From contig JBHJMN010000004.1 of assembly GCA_042219835.1 (NCBI GenBank), forward strand, positions 1 to 64,000: DNA of 64,000 bases, read 5' to 3'. The notes under the pieces were generated by a model. It searched no databases and was not told where the DNA came from. It worked only from the letters and a program-made list of their open reading frames with translations. Positions within the stretch are counted from its first letter, which is position 1. Every line of letters begins with the position of its first letter. The position numbers were made by a program, and so were the translations under genes. Source of the stretch: Paenibacillus_G elgii_A (GTDB lineage: Bacteria > Bacillota > Bacilli > Paenibacillales > NBRC-103111). Below, piece after piece: positions 60,155-64,000 of the stretch.

Positions 60155-60568
60155 TTACTTGCGGAAAAAGCGGGATAATTCGCCCTGTATCAGCGATACC
60201 TGATTTGGACGCTTGCCGCCGACCAACAGCTCCTGCTTAAGCATTTTGTGCAGCTGCGTATCGGTCATTTCCCGACGTTTGACCTCGGTTTGCTCGTTCA
60301 AGACGGTCGCTTCCTCGGAGTTTTTGTCGACCGGCAGCAGAACCTGCTTGATCCCGGCGATGTTGACTCCCTTTTCAATCAAGTCTTTAATCTCGAGCAG
60401 TCTCTCGACATCGTTGAACGAATACAACCGCTGGTTGCCTCCTGTTCGGGCCGGAATTACAAGCTCGTGCTGTTCGTAGTACCGGATTTGCCGCGCGGTT
60501 AAATCGGTCAGCTTCATTACGATGCCGATGGGAAAAAGCGCCATATTCCTGCGGATATCATCACTCAT
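60155..60568 (-). CDS. glnR: GlnR nitrogen regulator, MerR family
   Basis: 137 residues. MerR-type N-terminus FPIGIVMKLTDLTARQIRYYEQHELVIPARTGGNQRLYSFNDVERLLEIKDLIEKGVNIAGIKQVL. The short C-terminal tail (GELSRFFRK) is the autoinhibitory region of GlnR. Represses glnRA and other nitrogen genes when glutamine is high. ATG 60568 is six bases after GGAGTG. 92 bases separate it from glnA. Confidence 0.93.
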   Translation of the reverse strand: MSDDIRRNMALFPIGIVMKLTDLTARQIRYYEQHELVIPARTGGNQRLYSFNDVERLLEIKDLIEKGVNIAGIKQVLLPVDKNSEEATVLNEQTEVKRREMTDTQLHKMLKQELLVGGKRPNQVSLIQGELSRFFRK

Positions 60569-60603
60569 GACCATCACTCCTAAGCACTTAGAACCTTACC
60601 GAT

Positions 60604-60632
60604 ATTGTAACCTTGTTCAAAAAACGTGTCAA
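60604..60632 (-). promoter_or_regulatory. Sigma-A promoter of glnRA
   Basis: Minus strand TTGACA (60627-60632), exactly 17 bases, TACAAT (60604-60609), 36 bases before glnR. Just upstream is an inverted TAAGG-N6-CCTTA (60639-60654). A clear GlnR box TGTnA-N7-TnACA was not found. Confidence 0.75.
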
Positions 60633-60737
60633 GTTATGTAAGGTTTTCGCCTTATGTCAACCCATAGTACCGTATATTTTCTCACAAAAAATACGCGGAT
60701 GACCTGCACCCGCGCATCGAATTACAGACAAACGATG

Positions 60738-61988
60738 TTATGACAGCAGTCCGCGGTCCATCATATTTTGGATCGCGGTCAGCACGCCCATTTTGCAATG
60801 CGAATACGTTAACCCGCCTTGCATATAGGCGATGTACGGCTCCCGGATTGGCGCATCCGCGGAAAGCTCCAGACTTCCTCCCTGAATGAACGTGCCTGCA
60901 GCCATAATGACCGGATGCTCGTACCCCGGCATGTCCCAAGGCTCCGGAACGACGTGGGCATCGACCGCAGCCGCCTGTTGAATCCCCTGTACGAAAGCGA
61001 TCAAATGCTCAGGCCCCGTGAATTGAACCGCCTGAATCAGATCCGTTCGCGGATCGTTCCAGCGCGGATGCGTCGTGAACCCAAGCTGCTCGAACACCGA
61101 TGCGGCAAAAACCGATCCCTTGACGGCCTGCCCGACCAGATGAGGCGCCAGAAACAGCCCTTGGAAAATAGCCTGGGTCGTCCCCAGCATGGCCCCCACC
61201 TCGCCGCCGATACCGGGCGCAGTTAAACGGTAAGAAGCCAGCTCTACGTAGCGGCTCTTGCCCGCGATGTAGCCTCCCGTAGCCGCAAGACCGCCGCCGG
61301 GATTTTTGATCAGCGAGCCAGCCATCAAATCGACGCCGACCTCTGTCGGTTCGGTCAGCTCCGTAAATTCCCCATAGCAGTTGTCCACAAATACAATGAC
61401 GTCCGGCTTGATTTCTTTGACAAACCGCACCATCTCTCCGATTTGCGCTACGGTGAACGACGGACGCCAAGCGTACCCGCGGGAACGTTGAATGCCGATC
61501 ACCTTCGTCCGGGGGGTAATACGCTCCGCAACCGCGGCAAAATCCGGGGACCCGTCCTCCAGCAAGTCGACCTCCTGGTAAGCAATACCCCAATCCTGAA
61601 GCGAGCCGTGCCCGTCTCCCGGCTTGCCGATTACTTTATGCAGCGTATCGTAGGGCCGTCCGGTCATCATCATCAGCTCGTCTCCCGGACGAAGCACCCC
61701 GAAGAGCGCGGTGCCGATCGTATGCGTTCCCGAAACGAAATGCGGCCGGACAAGCGCCGCCTCGGCGCCGAACACGTCGGCGTACACCAGATCGAGCACT
61801 TCCCGTCCCCGGTCGTTATAGCCATAGCCTGTCGAGCCCGCGAAATGATAATCGCTCACTTTATGCTTCTGAAAAGACCGAATGACCTTCCATTGGTTCC
61901 GGTCGATCACGCGGTCGATCTCTTTCAGTATCCCCTCGATCTGCAGCTCGGCCTGCTCCATGAGACCGAGCACCTTCTCTTTAAACAT
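60738..61988 (-). CDS. ynbB: Methionine gamma-lyase-like PLP protein (YnbB)
   Basis: 416 residues, fold-type I PLP enzyme of the aluminium-resistance/YnbB family. GAEAALVRPHFVSGTHTIGTALFGVLRPGDELMMMTGRPYDTLHKVIG, VFVDNCYGEFTELTEP (Asp for PLP), and GSLIKNPGGGLAATGGYIAG with the Schiff-base lysine. The real substrate is unknown; the cysteine/methionine lyase role is family naming. The start at 61988 is two bases after the hflX stop. The hflX-ynbB-glnR-glnA order matches Bacillus. Confidence 0.9.
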   Translation of the reverse strand: MFKEKVLGLMEQAELQIEGILKEIDRVIDRNQWKVIRSFQKHKVSDYHFAGSTGYGYNDRGREVLDLVYADVFGAEAALVRPHFVSGTHTIGTALFGVLRPGDELMMMTGRPYDTLHKVIGKPGDGHGSLQDWGIAYQEVDLLEDGSPDFAAVAERITPRTKVIGIQRSRGYAWRPSFTVAQIGEMVRFVKEIKPDVIVFVDNCYGEFTELTEPTEVGVDLMAGSLIKNPGGGLAATGGYIAGKSRYVELASYRLTAPGIGGEVGAMLGTTQAIFQGLFLAPHLVGQAVKGSVFAASVFEQLGFTTHPRWNDPRTDLIQAVQFTGPEHLIAFVQGIQQAAAVDAHVVPEPWDMPGYEHPVIMAAGTFIQGGSLELSADAPIREPYIAYMQGGLTYSHCKMGVLTAIQNMMDRGLLS

Positions 61989-61989
61989 C

Positions 61990-63315
61990 CTACAACGTCT
62001 CTCCCTTGGGTTCCTCTTGCGTTGAACGCGCCTCATCGTAAGCGGCGAGCAGATACCCGATTTTGTCGTATTCTTTGTTATTCACCCGCACCTTGAAACG
62101 CATGTCTTCCCCATCCACTTCATTTTCCAGCACCTCGCCCACGCGATAAACGAGTGAGATCAGGTCCCCTTTGTCCGCCGGGATACGGTAGGTTCGGCTT
62201 GTGCCCATGAACCGGGATTCGATCAGCTCGACGAGGAGACTTAAGTCTTCTTCCCGATAAGCCGAGATGCGGACAAATGGCCCGCCGGTCGTCAGCAGCT
62301 CTTTCTGCTCAGGGGAACAAAGGTCGATTTTGTTAAACACCGTTACGCGTTCTTTGCCGTGCGCCCCCAGTTCTTCCAACACTTGATCGACGACCTTCAT
62401 TTGCGTCGCCATCATCTCGGAAGAGCTGTCGACGACATGCAGAATCAGATCCGCCTCGCAAGCCTCCTCCAGCGTCGCCCGGAAGGCTGCGACCAGATCG
62501 TGAGGCAAATTTTGAATAAATCCGACCGTATCGGTAACGACGATCTCCATGCCGCCCGGCAGTTCAAGCGAGCGCGAAGTCAGATCGAGGGTCGCAAACA
62601 GCTGGTTCTCGACATATACGTCAGCATGGGTCAATTGCCGCAGCAACGTGGATTTGCCGGCGTTCGTATAGCCGACCAGCGCCACTTGAAACACACCGGT
62701 CTTTTTGCGGCGGTCCCGGTGCAGGCTGCGGTGTCTGACGACCTCTTGCAGCTGCCGCTTCAGCTCCGAGATTCGCTCTCGGATATGACGGCGGTCCGTC
62801 TCCAGCTTCGTTTCCCCCGGCCCCCGCGTCCCGATGCCTCCTCCGAGACGGGACAAGTTTTTGCCTTGTCCGTACAGCCTCGGCAGCAGATAGCTGAGCT
62901 GGGCAAGCTCGACTTGAATGATCCCTTCCCGCGTCTTCGCCCGCTGCGCGAAAATGTCCAGGATGAGCTGCGTCCGGTCGATAATTTTAACATCTAGAAA
63001 CTGCTCAAGATTGCGCACCTGCGCGCCGGACAGCTCCTGATCGAAGATGGCGGTATTGCCGCCGATCTGCTCCAGCATCGCTTTCAGCTCTTCGGCTTTA
63101 CCTTTGCCGATGAACCATTTGGAATCGGTATACTCCTTATTTTGCGTCAACGTGCCGAGCACCTCGACCTGCGCGGTCTCAGCCAAGCTGATCAGCTCCG
63201 CAAGCGAATGGTCCGGGTCGTACATCTCCTGCTTTTTGAGCTGCGGCGTGACCAGACTGACCAGCACCGCACGGTCTTGAATTTCTCCCGTTACTTCGTG
63301 AATCGTTTTTTTCAT
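61990..63315 (-). CDS. hflX: GTPase HflX
   Basis: 441 residues. N-terminal nucleotide-binding domain (SLAELISLAETAQVEVLGTLTQ, WFIGKGKAEELK), then the glycine-rich linker GGGIGTRGPGETKLETDRR. GTPase motifs: VGYTNAGKSTLLRQL (G1), LDLTSRSLEL (G2-3 region), VTDTVGFIQNLPHDLVAAFRATLEE and FNKIDL. HflX splits stalled 70S ribosomes after heat or antibiotic stress. The start follows AAAGGAG at long spacing. Upstream of ynbB with a one-base gap. Confidence 0.95.
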   Translation of the reverse strand: MKKTIHEVTGEIQDRAVLVSLVTPQLKKQEMYDPDHSLAELISLAETAQVEVLGTLTQNKEYTDSKWFIGKGKAEELKAMLEQIGGNTAIFDQELSGAQVRNLEQFLDVKIIDRTQLILDIFAQRAKTREGIIQVELAQLSYLLPRLYGQGKNLSRLGGGIGTRGPGETKLETDRRHIRERISELKRQLQEVVRHRSLHRDRRKKTGVFQVALVGYTNAGKSTLLRQLTHADVYVENQLFATLDLTSRSLELPGGMEIVVTDTVGFIQNLPHDLVAAFRATLEEACEADLILHVVDSSSEMMATQMKVVDQVLEELGAHGKERVTVFNKIDLCSPEQKELLTTGGPFVRISAYREEDLSLLVELIESRFMGTSRTYRIPADKGDLISLVYRVGEVLENEVDGEDMRFKVRVNNKEYDKIGYLLAAYDEARSTQEEPKGETL

Positions 63316-63461
63316 ATAAGTTTATTTATCTCCTTTGGGGTTGTGCGTTCCAGCCTCCACCAAATTTTAAACCAATTTCAATTTCATCTTCAAGGAATAA
63401 AACTTTTTCTATAAATATTATAAATACTTGAACAATGTTTTTCTCATGACGATTCTCCGAG

Positions 63462-63623
63462 TTATGCGTGATACTTACCGGCTGGCGCATCAAGCACCCA
63501 CTCCAAAATTTCAATCTTTGCTTTAATTTCATTGATTTCATTTTCGTTGTGCGCCTTATCCAATCGTTGTGCCATTTGTTCCAATTGAATCATCATACGT
63601 TTAATTTGATCTTCGGATCTCAT
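63462..63623 (-). CDS. Hypothetical small helical protein, 53 residues
   Basis: No family recognised. Almost entirely helical and probably coiled-coil (IKRMMIQLEQMAQRLDKAHNENEINEIKAKIEILEWVLD). The start at 63623 is nine bases after GGAGG, which supports a real gene. The longer frame to 63701 would overlap the acetyltransferase stop. It lies 28 bases after that gene and may share its transcript. Confidence 0.6.
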   Translation of the reverse strand: MRSEDQIKRMMIQLEQMAQRLDKAHNENEINEIKAKIEILEWVLDAPAGKYHA

Positions 63624-63651
63624 AAATCTAAACCTCCAAGGCTGAAATAAA

Positions 63652-64000
63652 TTAAACTCCGTCGTTGAATCGATCTGGCATATGCAGCTCCCGAAATTCA
63701 TGCTCCAATATGCTCATGTTTATCGTATCGTGGTACTGATGGTTCCAATATAAGTAATCCCTTTGAACTCCCTCTCTTTTGAAACCCAGCTTCTCGTAGA
63801 CATGAATCGCCCTGTCGTTAAAAGCATAGACGCTTAGTTCAACCCTATGCAAATTCAAAGTTCCGAAAGCATGATGGAGCATGAGCAGCATCGCTTCCGT
63901 ACCATAGCCTTTCCCTTGATTCGTTTGACCCGCTATGGCAATCCGGATATTCGCACTCCGGTTTACCGGATCAATGTCATTCAACACCACTTCTCCCACA
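63652..64000 (-). CDS. GNAT-family acetyltransferase, 5' end beyond the window
   Basis: The last 115 residues are visible. Motif A QTNQGKGYGTEAMLLMLHHAF binds the acetyl-CoA pyrophosphate, and HRVELSVYAFNDRAIHVYEKLGFKREGVQRDYLYWNHQYHDTINMSILEHEF is the usual C-terminal half of RimJ/SpeG-like N-acetyltransferases. The N-terminal strand and helices lie past 64000. The acceptor substrate cannot be told. Confidence 0.85.
   Translation of the reverse strand, partial: VGEVVLNDIDPVNRSANIRIAIAGQTNQGKGYGTEAMLLMLHHAFGTLNLHRVELSVYAFNDRAIHVYEKLGFKREGVQRDYLYWNHQYHDTINMSILEHEFRELHMPDRFNDGV

Noticed and set aside
1..64000. CRISPR arrays, insertion sequences, prophage, tRNA or rRNA genes
   Set aside because: No regularly spaced repeats, transposase motifs, phage structural genes or tRNA-like sequences were seen.

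Overview
The window reads as chromosome of a spore-forming, GC-rich Firmicute of the Paenibacillaceae type (Paenibacillus, Cohnella or a near relative). Supports are the sporulation genes (Tlp small acid-soluble protein, KapB, a YhcN/YlaJ lipoprotein, a Spo0E-like phosphatase), the gene orders hflX-ynbB-glnR-glnA and lexA/yneA-ynzC shared with Bacillus, a bacillithiol-type redox protein, strong AAGGAGG ribosome sites and frequent GTG/TTG starts. Genes are dense and most lie on the minus strand. No rRNA, tRNA, CRISPR array, insertion sequence or prophage was seen. The genus call is inference.

Layout. 0-3.4 kb: a secreted beta-helix protein broken by a frameshift, and a membrane diguanylate cyclase. 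3.5-11.5 kb: topoisomerase III, a YfhF-type epimerase, an esterase, YtxJ, a phosphoesterase, an AIM24-like protein and PurT. 11.6-19.7 kb is regulatory: an HxlR regulator with an operator-like palindrome, a short Spo0E-like gene with an in-frame zinc-ribbon coding stretch after its stop, an orphan OmpR regulator, the sporulation lipoprotein, a TRIC channel, a Gfo/Idh/MocA oxidoreductase, and a thioredoxin-kapB-kinase-regulator unit. 19.8-27.5 kb holds three different ABC-F ATPases, an M42 peptidase, an ASCH protein and a Dabb protein.

27.5-38.8 kb is a tad-type (type IVb) pilus operon read leftward: tadZ, tadA, tadB, tadC, Flp1 pilin, three TadE/TadG-like proteins, a TadV prepilin peptidase, then an FHA-domain protein and a PP2C phosphatase. 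Its upstream region has a good sigma-A promoter followed almost at once by an intrinsic terminator, which suggests attenuation. 39.1-47.6 kb is a run of eight close-packed minus-strand genes, mrfA-mrfB-fpg-nfo-cREC-ABC ATPase-RlmM-like-methyltransferase. It is headed by a consensus promoter whose spacer contains a LexA-type box, so it looks like a repair operon under SOS control.

48-64 kb: LrgA/LrgB, tlp, RNase Z, MetH divergent from MtnD, a HAD hydrolase, ynzC, the SOS pair yneA/lexA with three to four LexA boxes, glnR-glnA, YnbB, HflX, and a GNAT gene cut by the window edge. LexA from this window is the likely repressor of yneA, of itself and of the mrfA promoter. The most promising leads are the LexA-headed repair run, the tad operon with its phospho-signalling tail and candidate attenuator, and the Spo0E/zinc-ribbon pair.
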